This document shows positions 1 to 11,896 of a stretch of 64,000 nt of DNA, piece after piece. Source of the DNA: Actinernus sp. WN-2022 (Eukaryota; Cnidaria; Anthozoa; Actiniaria; Actinernidae). The stretch covers positions 682,001-746,000 of the forward strand of contig JAOWCC010000442.1 in the NCBI GenBank assembly GCA_030867875.1, given 5' to 3'. The translations under genes were made by a program, and so were the position numbers. Position 1 is the first letter of the stretch. Every line of letters starts with the position of its first letter. The notes below the pieces were generated by a model. The model was not told where the DNA came from, did no database searches, and worked only from the letters and a program-made list of their open reading frames with translations.

Positions 1-1692
1 GTGTGCTGATTTAGTATCCGAATCCCTATCTTGGGTTTTCAATAAGTCAATTTCCTCTGGTATCTTTCCTGTGGAATTGCAGTGTTCTAAAGTGTTCCCG
101 GTATACAAAAAAGGGAAACACTCTGACCCTAATAACTACCGACCAATTTCTGTTATTCCAATTGTAGCCAAACTTTTCGAAAGAATTGTTTATGACCAAC
201 TTTTTACATATATTAATGACAACAAGCTTTTATCAAATCAACAATCTGGATTTAGAGCTTTGCATTCCACAGTTACTGCGCTATTGGAGGCAACAAATGA
301 ATGGGCGTTAAACATTGACCGCGGTAAAATCAATGCTGTTGTCTTTATCGATCTTACAAAAGCTTTCGACACCGTTGATCATGAGATTCTTCTTGCTAAA
401 TTACGTCACTACGTGCGTTGTACACGGTACAACGCACGATTGGTTTGCCTCGTATTTGGGTTCTCGCTCACAAAATAGTTTTGTAAATGGATCCTTATCT
501 CGGGTTCGTTCTCTTAATTGTGGAATTCCTCAGGGCACAATCCTGGGCCCTTTGTTGTTCTTACTTTTCATAAACGATCTTCCTAGCTGTTTGTCTAATT
601 CAACCCCTAGGATGTATGCTGATGATACTAGCCTTACATTTTCTAATAACAACATCAGTGAACTTAACTCAGCAATGAATTACGATTTACAATGTATTCA
701 TGAATGGCTTAATTGTAACAAATTGGCATTAAATATTACCAAAACCGAGTTCATGCTTATTGGATCCAGGCAGAAACTGACTAATATTTCCCAAACTCCA
801 ACTCCTGTCATCAATAACATTCCAATAAAACAAGTTCAGTCAAGCAAATCGCTGGGAGTTCATATCGACGAAAATTTGAAATGGAATAATCATATCGACG
901 CTATATCCAAAAAAATTGCTTCCGGCATTGGAGCTATTAAACGAATAAAACCATACGTACCATACGGTATTCTTCTAACTATTTACACCGCCCTAGTCCA
1001 ACCACACTTTGACTACTGTAGCCAAGTGTGGGGAAATTGTAACAAAGGACTAAGTGAAAAACTACAAAAACTTCAGAATCGTGCTGCACGTGTCTTGTTA
1101 AACGCTCCATTCGACTCCAATGCAGAACATTTATTTAAAACACTGGAATGGAAAAATTTAAAAAATCAACGTTTATCTTCTTTAGCCACAATGGTCTTCA
1201 AATCTCTGAATCAGCTAGCTCCCGAATATCTCTGTTCGAAGTTCATTCCTAGGACTGAACTTACAAATTATGCCCTAAGGGATATATCTTATAAACTCGC
1301 TGTCCCACACCCCCGCACCAACTATTGCAAACGCAGCTTTAGCTACCGCGGTGCGGTCTTATGGAACAGCTTGCCTTTCGAATTACGTGCACAGAAATCC
1401 CTAAATGCATTTAAATCTAAGCTAAGTTGTCACGATTTTGCAGGATTTCACTGTTAGTTAAAATAACAACACGGCGCTCATGGAAAGCAGGCTTCTTTAT
1501 TTATTATTCTTGTATTTTAGCATTTTTAACAATTGTAATTAAACATTTCTACATAATTTAGTAGATCACATATTTTAATTAACTTGTAAGATAGATTAGT
1601 ATAGCATTAATAGCATATTTTAATATTTGTATATGACCTGATCGAGCACACCGTGTATAAATAAAGTTGACTTACTTACTTACTTACTTACT
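1..1692 (+). mobile_element. 5'-truncated LINE of the CR1/L2/jockey kind, cut by the window edge
   Basis: The non-LTR element runs in from the left edge. It consists of a reverse transcriptase ORF (separate entry), about 210 bp of 3' untranslated sequence and a short CTTA tandem tail at 1671-1692. A tail of short tandem repeats rather than poly(A) is usual for CR1/L2-like LINEs. The endonuclease region would lie left of the window. A C-homopolymer follows at about 1707-1725. Clade assignment rests on RT motifs and tail type only. Confidence 0.85.
2..1457 (+). pseudogene. LINE reverse transcriptase, frameshifted
   Basis: This would reverse-transcribe the LINE RNA at the target site. The first frame (2-478) is open from the window edge and holds the fingers region YRPISVIP, the QSGFR motif and the palm motif FIDLTKAFDTVDH. 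The second frame (315-1457) holds CGIPQGTILGPLLF, the catalytic YADD (about 618-629) and the C-terminal thumb region with LQNRAARVL and LWNSLP. The sense reading switches frame at about 410-440, just after the DTVDH block, where a short GTGCGTTGTACACGGTACAACGCAC-like palindromic stretch sits. The shift means no intact RT is made from this copy. No AP endonuclease domain is present in the window. Confidence 0.9.
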
Positions 1693-2879
1693 GTACAGTA
1701 CTCACTCCCCCCCCCCCCCCCCCCCATCCTTACTCCCTTTTCCCCTTCTCCAGCCCCCAAGAATCCTAACTTGTAATTCATGCATTAATATTACACATCA
1801 CTATTACTTGCTTTAATAAAAAAAAAACTATTACTTGCTTTTGTTTCACTTTCTCATTCACCGGTAGTGGAACATTTTCGCATGTGCAGTACTTAAACAA
1901 AGTCGGACTTCGAAAACACGAGCTGCATGAACACAGCAGTGGGAAACTGTGAACCACACTGACTTAAAAACTAAAAGAAAGCCAGAGAATAGGATTTCAC
2001 CTCTCACTTTATATTTAGAAAAAAAAATAGTAATAGATAAAGAATGAGTGGCTGATCTTTATCCGATTTACAAACTCGAGCTGAAAGCGAGAGTTTGTAA
2101 ATCGGATAAAGATCGGACACAAATTCTTTATCTTACTTATCAAACGTCTATATGTAGAGAGTCTTGTTTTCAGTTATTTTGGCAATACAACTTATATTGG
2201 CTGAGAAAATCGAAGCCAAAGTTTATGTAAATCAGGACGAAATCTGTATCAGATTTAAAGATCACTTATCGGTCGGTGATTTCCTTTGTTTTTGCTTCAT
2301 GAATTATTAATGAGTTTGAACAGTGCAGTGTATATGGAAGTGTGGAGCGATCTCTTTAAAAAGCGATGAAAGAAGAGTCTCTGAAACTGTGTTTATGGTC
2401 TATAGACTGCAGAATTTTCGAGATGTCGGAGCAAAATACTTTGACAAGAAAGTTATGAAAGTAAACTAGCTTTTAACCTGACAGTGACAGCAAAAGGAAT
2501 GCATTTCAAAATGTTCTCCTGTCATAATATCTAAAGAATTATAAATATTATAGCATAGAGCCGTTTAAGAAAATGCAAGCCATGAATGAAACCTTTACCC
2601 ACTGGCACTGGGTAAATACCACTCTCAGGTATATAAGCTCCAAAAGTTATCAACTGTGAGTTTTGTTGCACTGTGTAATTCTCATACAGAACTAAAACAT
2701 ATTACAAGCAGAGTAAAACCAGTACAGAGTTCACAAATAAAAATTATTATTCCTAACATTGATAAAAGTGGATCTTACAGATTTTTGCAATTGTCGTCAC
2801 ATGCTTCTCCCTTTAAACTAATCCTAAACCTAAATGTACATTTAAAAACACTCTAACCATCAATATTGGGTGCTCACAA
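1693..2879. other. Non-coding stretch with poly-C tract and one perfect hairpin
   Basis: No supported gene. It holds the C-homopolymer at about 1707-1725, A-rich tracts and the hairpin at 2054-2114 (own entry). Short ORFs here lack recognisable composition. Confidence 0.6.
2054..2114. repeat. Perfect 24-bp inverted repeat with 13-nt loop
   Basis: The left arm 2054-2077 (GATCTTTATCCG...AAACTC) is exactly complementary to 2091-2114, with spacer 2078-2090. This looks like the foldback end of a DNA element or a very small MITE. No target duplication was found outside the arms. Confidence 0.85.
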
Positions 2880-3026
2880 TTTTTGGGTTTTTAGTACGAC
2901 ATGTAACTAGTGTTTTTGAGAAATATTACATAATATTATAAAGGATTATCCTATTGGTAGTTATGGTACATATGACGTACATGTAGAAAACCCTTATCCT
3001 GGGATCACATGTACATGTTGTAGGAT

Positions 3027-3240
3027 CTTGCAAGATCTTGCCAAGATCTTATATTATTTTTCCTGAAGGCAAAATCTTGCAAGATCTTGCCAAGATCTTA
3101 TCTTATTTTTCCTGAAGGCAAGATATTGCCAAGAATCAAATAAATCTTGCCAAGATCTAAAATCTAATCTTGGCAAGATCTTGGCTTGATCATGCATGAT
3201 TAGCCAAGATCTCAAGATATTTCTAAGATTCTCAACCTTT
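3027..3240. repeat. Palindrome-rich AAGATCTTG block
   Basis: Many close variants of CAAGATCTTGCCAAGATCTT lie in tandem. Each is itself a palindrome around AAGATCTT. The block sits inside the left, diverged part of the satellite and differs from its units. Confidence 0.8.
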
Positions 3241-3342
3241 GTGTAGCTCTAAACACCCTCGACCCTGGGTTAGGGTTTTTGAGAAATCTTGCATAATAAT
3301 TATCCTATCAGTAGTAATGGTAGAAAACCCTTAACCTGGGAT

Positions 3343-3856
3343 AATGATAATAATAATAATAGATTTATATAGCGCTGTTTCTTCGAAAATCCAAAAGCGC
3401 TTTACATTCTGTAAAAACATATTAAAACTATAACCACTGATGTAGTTAACTATGATAAGATTAAAAATATATCTATATATAAAAACATACGAATAAAAAT
3501 ATTAAGACTAATAAACAGAAAAATAAATTTTAAAAAGAAAATTTAAAATTACATCATGAATAGTATGCGCGCTTAAAAAGAAATGTTTTAATGGCACTTT
3601 TAAAATCAGTCAAAGATTGAATAATCCTTATGTTTTCTGGTAGATTATTCCATAAGGACGGCGCCGTAACTGAAAAAGCTCTGCGACCATAGGACTCTAA
3701 ATTGTACTTAGGAATAACTAAATAATTTTTGGTAGCAGAGCGTAGTGACCGTTTCGGAACATATGGAGTTAAAAGTTCATTAAGATAAAAAGGTGCCATA
3801 TTATTTAAAGCCTTAAATGTCAGTAGTAAAATCTTAAAGTCAACCCTCTCTGCTAC
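3343..3856 (-). mobile_element. Severely 5'-truncated LINE inserted in the satellite
   Basis: On the minus strand, 3799-3554 encodes the last 81 residues of a LINE reverse transcriptase ORF, with SLRSATKNYLVIP, YGRRAFSVTAPSLWNNLP and SLTDFKSAIKTFLF, the typical C-terminal tail. After the stop comes about 200 bp of 3' sequence ending in an ATT-type microsatellite tail at about 3343-3362. Both sides are flanked by GGAT (3339-3342 and 3857-3860), and satellite sequence resumes on each side as expected for an insertion with a 4-bp target duplication. Confidence 0.88.
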
Positions 3857-6800
3857 GGATTAACCCTATATAAACACCCTCAAGAGTGAGTTCGTGTTTT
3901 TGAGAAATCAGCTTGCATAATATTATAAAGGATTATCCTATTGGTAGTAATGCAGAAAACCCTTAACCTGGGATTAGCCCTATATAAACACCCTCAAGAC
4001 TGAGTTCGTGTTTTTGAGAAATCAGCTTGCATAATATTATAAAGGATTATCCTATTGGTAGTAATGCAGAAAACCCATAACCTGGGATTAGCCCTATATA
4101 AACACCCTCAAGACTGAGTTCGTGTTTTTGAGAAATCAGCTTGCATAATATTATAAAGGATTATTCTATTGGTAGTAATGCAGAAAACCCATAACCTGGG
4201 ATTAGCCCTATATAAACACCCTCAAGACTGAGTTCGTGTTTTTGAGAAATCAGCTTGCATAATATTATAAAGGATTATCCTATTGGTAGTAATGCAGAAA
4301 ACCCATAACCTGGGATTAGCCCTAAACACCCTCAAGACTGGGTTAGGGTTTTTGAGAAATCTTGCATAATATTATAAAGAATTATCCTATTGGTAGTAAT
4401 GCAGAAAACCCATAACCTGGGATTAGCCCTAAACACCCTCAAGACTGGGTTAGGGTTTTTGAGAAATCTTGCATAATATTATAAAGAATTATCCTATTGG
4501 TAGTAATGTAGAAAACCCATAACCTGGGATTAGCCCTAAACACCCTCAAGACTGAGTTCGTGTTTTTGAGAAATCTTGCATAATATTATAAAGAATTATC
4601 CTATTGGTAGTAATGCAGAAAACCCATAACCTGGGATTAGCCCTAAACACCCTCAAGACTGGGTTAGGGTTTTTGAGAAATCTTGCATAATATTATAAAG
4701 AATTATCCTATTGGTAGTACTGGTAGAAAAGCCATAACCTGGGATTAGCCCTAAACACCCTCAAGACTGGGTTAGGGTTTTTGAGAAATCTTGCATAATA
4801 TTATAAAGAATTCTTCTATTGGTAGTAATGCAGAAAACCCATAACCTGGGATTAGCCCTAAACACCCTCAAGACTGAGTTCGTGTTTTTGAGAAATCTTG
4901 CATAATATTATAAAGAATTATCCTATTGATAGTACTGGTAGAAAAGCCATAACCTGGGATTAGCCCTAAACACCCTCAAGACTGGGTTAGGGTTTTTGAG
5001 AAATCTTGCATAATATTATAAAGAATTATCCTATTGGTAGTAATGCAGAAAACCCATAACCTGGGATTAGCCCTAAACACCCTCAAGACTGGGTTGGGGT
5101 TTTTGAGAAATCTTGCATAATATTATAAAGAATTATCCTATTGATAGTACTGGTAGAAAACCCATAACCTGGGATTAGCCCTAAACACCCTCAAGACTGG
5201 GTTAGGGTTTTTGAGAAATCTTGCATAATATTATAAAGAATTATCCTATTGGTAGTAATTCAGAAAACCCATAACCTGGGATTAGCCCTAAACACCCTCA
5301 AGACTGAGTTCGTGTTTTTGAGAAATCTTGCATAATATTATAAAGAATTATCCTATTGGTAGTAATGCAGAAAACCCATAACCTGGGATTAGCCCTAAAC
5401 ACCCTCAAGACTGGGTTGGGGTTTTTGAGAAATCTTGCATAATATTATAAAGAATTATCCTATTGATAGTACTGGTAGAAAACCCATAACCTGGGATTAG
5501 CCCTAAACACCCTCAAGACTGGGTTAGGGTTTTTGAGAAATCTTGCATAATATTATAAAGAATTATCCTATTGGTAGTAATTCAGAAAACCCATAACCTG
5601 GGATTAGCCCTAAACACCCTCAAGACTGAGTTCGTGTTTTTGAGAAATCTTGCATAATATTATAAAGAATTATCCTATTGGTAGTAATGCAGAAAACCCA
5701 TAACCTGGGATTAGCCCTAAACACCCTCAAGACTGAGTTCGTGTTTTTGAGAAATCTTGCATAATATTATAAAGAATTATCCTATTGGTAGTAATGCAGA
5801 AAACCCATAACCTGGGATTAGCCCTAAACACCCTCAAGACTGGGTTAGGGTTTTTGAGAAATCTTGCATAATATTATAAAGAATTATCCTATTGGTAGTA
5901 ATGCAGAAAACCCATAACCTGGGATTAGCCCTAAACACCCTCAAGACTGAGTTCGTGTTTTTGAGAAATCTTGCATAATATTATAAAGAATTATCCTATT
6001 GATAGTACTGGTAGAAAACCCATAACTTGGGATTAGCCCTAAACACCCTCAAGACTGGGTTAGGGTTTTTGAGAAATCTTGCATAATATTATAAAGAATT
6101 ATCCTATTGGTAGTAATGCAGAAAACCCATAACCTGGGATTAGCCCTAAACACCGTCAAGACTGGGTTAGGGTTTTTGAGAAATCTTGCATAATATTATA
6201 AAGAATTATCCTATTGATAGTACTGGTAGAAAACCCATAACCTGGGATTAGCCCTAAACACCCTCAAGACTGGGTTAGGTTTTTTTAGAAATCTTGCATA
6301 ATATTATAAAGAATTATCCTATTGATAGTACTGGTAGAAAACCCATAACCTGGGATTAGCCCTAAACACCGTCAAGACTGGGTTAGGGTTTTTGAGAAAT
6401 CTTGCATAATATTATAAAGAATTATCCTATTGATAGTACTGGTAGAAAACCCATAACCTGGGATTAGCCCTAAACACCCTCAAGACTGGGTTAGGGTTTT
6501 TGAGAAATCTTGCATAATATTATAAAGAATTATCCTATTGATAGTACTGGTAGAAAACCCATAACCTGGGATTAGCCCTAAACACCCTCAAGACTGGGTT
6601 AGGGTTTTTGAGAAATCTTGCATAATATTATAAAGAATTATCCTATTGGTAGTAATGTAGAAAACCCATAACCTGGGATTAGCCCTAAACACCCTCAAGA
6701 CTGAGTTCGTGTTTTTGAGAAATCTTGCATAATATTATAAAGAATTATCCTATTGGTAGTAATGCAGAAAACCCATAACCTGGGATTAGCCCTAAACACC

Positions 6801-9003
6801 CTCAAGACTGAGTTCGTGTTTTTGAGAAATCTTGCATAATATTATAAAGAATTATCCTATTGATAGTACTGGTAGAAAACCCATAACCTGGGATTAGCCC
6901 TAAACACCCTCAAGACTGGGTTAGGGTTTTTGAGAAATCTTGCATAATATTATAAAGAATTATCCTATTGGTAGTAATGTAGAAAACCCATAACCTGGGA
7001 TTAGCCCTAAACACCCTCAAGACTGAGTTCGTGTTTTTGAGAAATCTTGCATAATATTATAAAGAATTATCCTATTGGTAGTAATGCAGAAAACCCATAA
7101 CCTGGGATTAGCCCTAAACACCCTCAAGACTGGGTTAGGGTTTTTGAGAAATCTTGCATAATATTATAAAGAATTATCCTATTGGTAGTAATGCAGAAAA
7201 CCCATAACCTGGGATTAGCCCTAAACACCCTCAAGACTGAGTTCGTGTTTTTGAGAAATCTTGCATAATATTATAAAGAATTATCCTATTGATAGTACTG
7301 GTAGAAAAGCCATAACCTGGGATTAGCCCTAAACACCCTCAAGACTGGGTTAGGGTTTTTGAGAAATCTTGCATAATATTATAAAGAATTCTTCTATTGG
7401 TAGTAATGCAGAAAACCCATAACCTGGGATTAGCCCTAAACACCCTCAAGACTGAGTTCGTGTTTTTGAGAAATCTTGCATAATATTATAAAGAATTATC
7501 CTATTGATAGTACTGGTAGAAAAGCCATAACCTGGGATTAGCCCTAAACACCCTCAAGACTGGGTTAGGGTTTTTGAGAAATCTTGCATAATATTATAAA
7601 GAATTATCCTATTGGTAGTAATGCAGAAAACCCATAACCTGGGATTAGCCCTAAACACCCTCAAGACTGGGTTGGGGTTTTTGAGAAATCTTGCATAATA
7701 TTATAAAGAATTATCCTATTGATAGTACTGGTAGAAAACCCATAACCTGGGATTAGCCCTAAACACCCTCAAGACTGGGTTAGGGTTTTTGAGAAATCTT
7801 GCATAATATTATAAAGAATTATCCTATTGGTAGTAATTCAGAAAACCCATAACCTGGGATTAGCCCTAAACACCCTCAAGACTGAGTTCGTGTTTTTGAG
7901 AAATCTTGCATAATATTATAAAGAATTATCCTATTGGTAGTAATGCAGAAAACCCATAACCTGGGATTAGCCCTAAACACCCTCAAGACTGAGTTCGTGT
8001 TTTTGAGAAATCTTGCATAATATTATAAAGAATTATCCTATTGGTAGTAATGCAGAAAACCCATAACCTGGGATTAGCCCTAAACACCCTCAAGACTGGG
8101 TTAGGGTTTTTGAGAAATCTTGCATAATATTATAAAGAATTATCCTATTGGTAGTAATGCAGAAAACCCATAACCTGGGATTAGCCCTAAACACCCTCAA
8201 GACTGAGTTCGTGTTTTTGAGAAATCTTGCATAATATTATAAAGAATTATCCTATTGATAGTACTGGTAGAAAACCCATAACCTGGGATTAGCCCTAAAC
8301 ACCCTCAAGACTGGGTTAGGGTTTTTGAGAAATCTTGCATAATATTATAAAGAATTATCCTATTGGTAGTAATGCAGAAAACCCATAACCTGGGATTAGC
8401 CCTAAACACCGTCAAGACTGGGTTAGGGTTTTTGAGAAATCTTGCATAATATTATAAAGAATTATCCTATTGATAGTACTGGTAGAAAACCCATAACCTG
8501 GGATTAGCCCTAAACACCCTCAAGACTGGGTTAGGTTTTTTTAGAAATCTTGCATAATATTATAAAGAATTATCCTATTGATAGTACTGGTAGAAAACCC
8601 ATAACCTGGGATTAGCCCTAAACACCCTCAAGACTGGGTTAGGGTTTTTGAGAAATCTTGCATAATATTATAAAGAATTATCCTATTGATAGTACTGGTA
8701 GAAAACCCATAACCTGGGATTAGCCCTAAACACCCTCAAGACTGGGTTAGGGTTTTTGAGAAATCTTGCATAATATTATAAAGAATTATCCTATTGATAG
8801 TACTGGTAGAAAACCCATAACCTGGGATTAGCCCTAAACACCCTCAAGACTGGGTTAGGGTTTTTGAGAAATCTTGCATAATATTATAAAGAATTATCCT
8901 ATTGATAGTACTGGTAGAAAACCCATAACCTGGGATTAGCCCTAAACACCCTCCAGACTGGGTTAGGGTTTTTGAGAAATCTTGTATAATATTATAAAGG
9001 ATT

Positions 9004-9629
9004 ACGATGGATGACTACATGTAGTTCCTGTAAAACAACGTTGTTGTGCGTCGGTGGGGAAGAGAAACACTGGTATGTTCAACTAAAAGTTGATGAAGGT
9101 ATGCTAACCACAGTGGGGTGTGAGTAGCAGCTGATGTTTCGAGTGCTAGCCCTTCATCAGAGCAAAAGCCCTAAAGCCCTTTTACTGTGTGTTTGAGCGA
9201 GGCCAATTGAAGAGCTGTGTGCAAAAAGAGCATAAGTGACTCTTGATAACATTCTAAATTCTCTCTAAGAAAACAAAGAAATTGATGGAAAATTTAGAAT
9301 GTGAACAGTGGACACTTCCTTTTTGCACACAATCCAGAGATTACAAAAGAGATTACAAAATTTGGGCTGGTCAGAAATGTCTTATTTTCTGTCATACAGC
9401 ACTGTTGTATTCCTTTGTGTAACAAGGAAACTCTATAACGGTATTTTCTGCCATTGACTAATCTTTTTTTTTCTTAATTACTCTGACAACCCAGGAAAAC
9501 TAGCCTCATTTTGATGCCTTTATAAATAAGGTCAATAGACATTGACATTTTATTGCTTCTTTGGTTATATTTGGTTTGCACTGCAAATGCATATTGATAT
9601 ACTGTATCCTCACAAAATTCTCTCCCCAG
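9004..9629. other. Junction between satellite and M13 exon, with a MITE
   Basis: No exon was recognised. Imperfect terminal inverted repeats TGTGTGCAAAAAG (9216-9228) and its complement (9319-9331), with ATTCTAAATT arms inside, mark a small foldback element. A short GATGAAGG/CCTTCATC stem lies at about 9092-9160. Confidence 0.6.
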
Positions 9630-9725
9630 ACCTATCAAGACTGGGTGAAGAAGAACGGCCAAGAGGAGACACTGCCAGTCCTGGGGAAGACTAATGACCA
9701 GCTGTTCTTCATCGCCTATGAACAG
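9630..9725 (+). CDS. M13 peptidase exon, 32 codons
   Basis: The acceptor is CTCTCCCCAG at 9620-9629 and the donor is CAG|GTACAT after 9725, phase 0 at both ends. It encodes YQDWVKKNGQEETLPVL followed by TNDQLFFIAYEQ, which matches the conserved Y-x2-W ... LP-x-L ... T-x-QLFFI-x-FAQ block of M13 peptidases. The satellite array lies just upstream, so the preceding exon is left of the array or lost. Confidence 0.88.
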
Positions 9726-9930
9726 GTACATGTGTGTGAGAGAGAAAATATCCAAAATTGAGTTAAAGAAATCAATTATTTTCAAATGAATCTCAACCCG
9801 GCCTTTCCAAATTATAAAGCTGGATGGATTCCTCCATTTTGAAGCAATTGATAGACAGCTAGACAGGAAGAGTGATAAGACAATTTGCTAGCTGTACATG
9901 TAGCTGTATCTGATTAAAGCATTAAGATGG

Positions 9931-10205
9931 GGAGCTGGGATGGTGCAGTGGTTAAGAGCTTTGCCTCTCCACTGTGTCCCAGGTTCGATCCTTGGATGCA
10001 GCGCCTGTGATATGTGAGATGCGTTTGTTGGTATCTCACCCTTGCTCAGAGGGTTTTCCTCTGGAGGGTTTCCCCTCCTCAAAAACCAATACGATAGATT
10101 TCAATTCGATCTGTGGATTAGCTGGGTCCTGGCTTTGATCAGCCCCTATGGTTGTTTCAGGTCCCATTAGAAATTCAGAGGTCACTCATTTCAGGGGGTC
10201 AGCGT
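9931..10205 (+). mobile_element. tRNA-derived SINE
   Basis: An A box TGGTGCAGTGG (9941-9951) and a B box GGTTCGATCC (from 9982) lie about 40 bp apart, as in a tRNA-type internal RNA polymerase III promoter. They are followed by an unrelated body with CAATTCGATCTGTGGATTAG. A shortened, reverse-oriented body fragment occurs at about 29237-29282, so the family is dispersed. The 3' end is approximate, and no clear target duplication was found. Confidence 0.75.
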
Positions 10206-11030
10206 AAGAAGCCAATGAGACTGCTCAGTCAATTCAAAAAGAATATATTAATTTAAAACCTTTTTCCAATGAATTGATTTAAATAATACTATATCGATAA
10301 ACCAAGGTTGGCATCTTTGAGGTTGACAATTTTTTATATTTATTTATTTATTTATTATGGAGATCCAGTGAGCAGCACAAGACTATGGCAGCTTGAATTG
10401 TTTTATTGATCCTATGTGAGTCTTCAGACTTTGTCAGGGATATACAACTGACTATCTAGTTTATAAAGTTGGGTTTATTTAAACCCTGTGCAATGTGATC
10501 TACATCGATGATCTAATGTAAAGTGGCGGAAGGGAATGGCAGACTGGGAGTAAATTAAGACTATGTCAGTAATGATCGAAATACTTGTAAAATATTTTCG
10601 GACAAATGTTTATCCACCCCCAAAAATATTTTACAAGTATTTCATTACTGGTCACGTGAACCTTAATTATTAACGTGAACCTTAATTATACTAGTGAACG
10701 TTAACTATAAGCTCTGTTGAGTCATTGGCCTCCTCCTGAGCCTGAGGTGAATCATCAAGCAAGCTCCATCACAGGGAGCCCACACAACGTGTTTGTATTT
10801 AGTGTTATAGGAAATGTATGGGGATTACTGAGAGGGGTTGAATTGTGGCAAAATATTGTGAAGAACATTAGCATATGGGTATTTTAATACAAAATAAACA
10901 TGCATTTATCTTACAAGGTGTGTTTTGTCATTGCTGTGGCTTGAAACACCTTGAATCTTAGCAATTTTGGAGGGTTTTGTCTTTGCTGTATGCACTGTTC
11001 ACTCTACCTTTCAGTAATCCTCAAATTGTA
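10206..11030. other. Intronic, non-coding, with a foldback at 10567-10650
   Basis: The arms CAGTAATGATCGAAATACTT... (10567 on) and ...AAGTATTTCATTACTG (ending 10650) are complementary apart from a small bulge and share the 20-bp core AAATACTTGTAAAATATTTT. No gene is visible. Confidence 0.65.
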
Positions 11031-11039
11031 CATTTCCTA

Positions 11040-11887
11040 TAGCCTGAATTTCAGCCGTCTCCTCTGGTTCGTTCCTCCCGAGAGAGACGTCTTAATCCAA
11101 TAGCCGATAATGCCGTCCAGTGACGTCACTACCAGAAAACCTGGTAGTGATTTTTGATTGGTTCATATTCTATAATTTCGCATAATTATCAGCCGAGAAG
11201 ACGGCAGGATTCACTTTCAATTCGCGATTGTTGATCATTGAGTTTCAGTGGAGTGATTGTCTTTGGCAAAGACCTTGAATTAGTAAGGAAAACATCTGGA
11301 AATGGATTGAAAGTGTCCTGCACAATAACCGACCGACTGTCCTGTAAACATGTACATTTTATCGCGTCGCGTCCGCAGGGTTGTTGATAATCGATTATTT
11401 GTTCACACTCGCAGTGGTAAACATTGTCGCTACTCTCTTCAAGGAACTGTTCTTTCCCGTAAAAGAGTCCGTATTTCTTCGAAAATTCTCCATTATCCTT
11501 TCATGTTGTTCTACTGTTCTGTTGCATCATTTATAGGTAATATCTTGTAGCTGTGTCGATTCGAACGGCAGATCGCGAGACATGTACAAAGATCAACGGA
11601 AAGACAAAGATCAACATTACTGTACTTTGCCTCCAAATATAATATAACGATTTGTTGCTTCGGAAAGGCTTTCACAACATAAGAGGCACTTGAGAAGCAA
11701 ATGGGATGGAGATATATAATATAGGTAAGGCTTTTATTTTGGTCAGCATAATCTCAAATAAATATTTCTCACAAACTAATTAAATTGTTAATCCGCCTTG
11801 ACGTCACTGGACGGCATTATCGGCTATTGAATTCAGACGTCTCTCTCGGGAGGAACGAACCAGAGGAGACGGCTGAAATTCAGGCTA
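11040..11887. mobile_element. Non-autonomous Mutator-like element, copy 1
   Basis: About 90-bp terminal inverted repeats begin TAGCCTGAATTTCAGC and end with its complement. The element is flanked by the 9-bp duplication CATTTCCTA (11031-11039 and 11888-11896). Nine-base duplications with long terminal repeats are typical of Mutator-like elements. The 848-bp element has no transposase ORF. It shares internal sequence such as TTTGGCAAAGACCTT and AAACATCTGGAAATGGATT with the copy at 50624-51312. It lies in the M13 intron. Confidence 0.9.
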
Positions 11888-11896
11888 CATTTCCTA

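Larger units (their letters stand above)
2880..9003. repeat. Satellite array, 107-114 bp units
   Basis: About 48 head-to-tail units run from 3857 to 9003. Diverged units at about 2880-3010 and 3241-3342 lie to the left. Each unit carries CCCTAAACACCCTC, a variable box (GGGTTAGGG or GAGTTCGTG), GAGAAATCTTGCATAATATT and AACCTGGGATTAG. The first four complete units are 114 bp (CTATATAAACACC and CAGCTTGC insertions); later ones are 107 or 108 bp depending on GGTAGTAATGCAG or GATAGTACTGGTAG. Marker variants recur at a fixed offset of 2578 bp (about 24 units), so the array has a higher-order repeat. A LINE fragment (3343-3856) and a palindrome-rich block (3027-3240) interrupt the left side. Confidence 0.97.

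Noticed and set aside
9888..10082. tRNA gene at the A/B-box pair
   Set aside because: The A and B boxes are present, but no acceptor stem or anticodon arm folds. A tRNA-derived SINE fits better.
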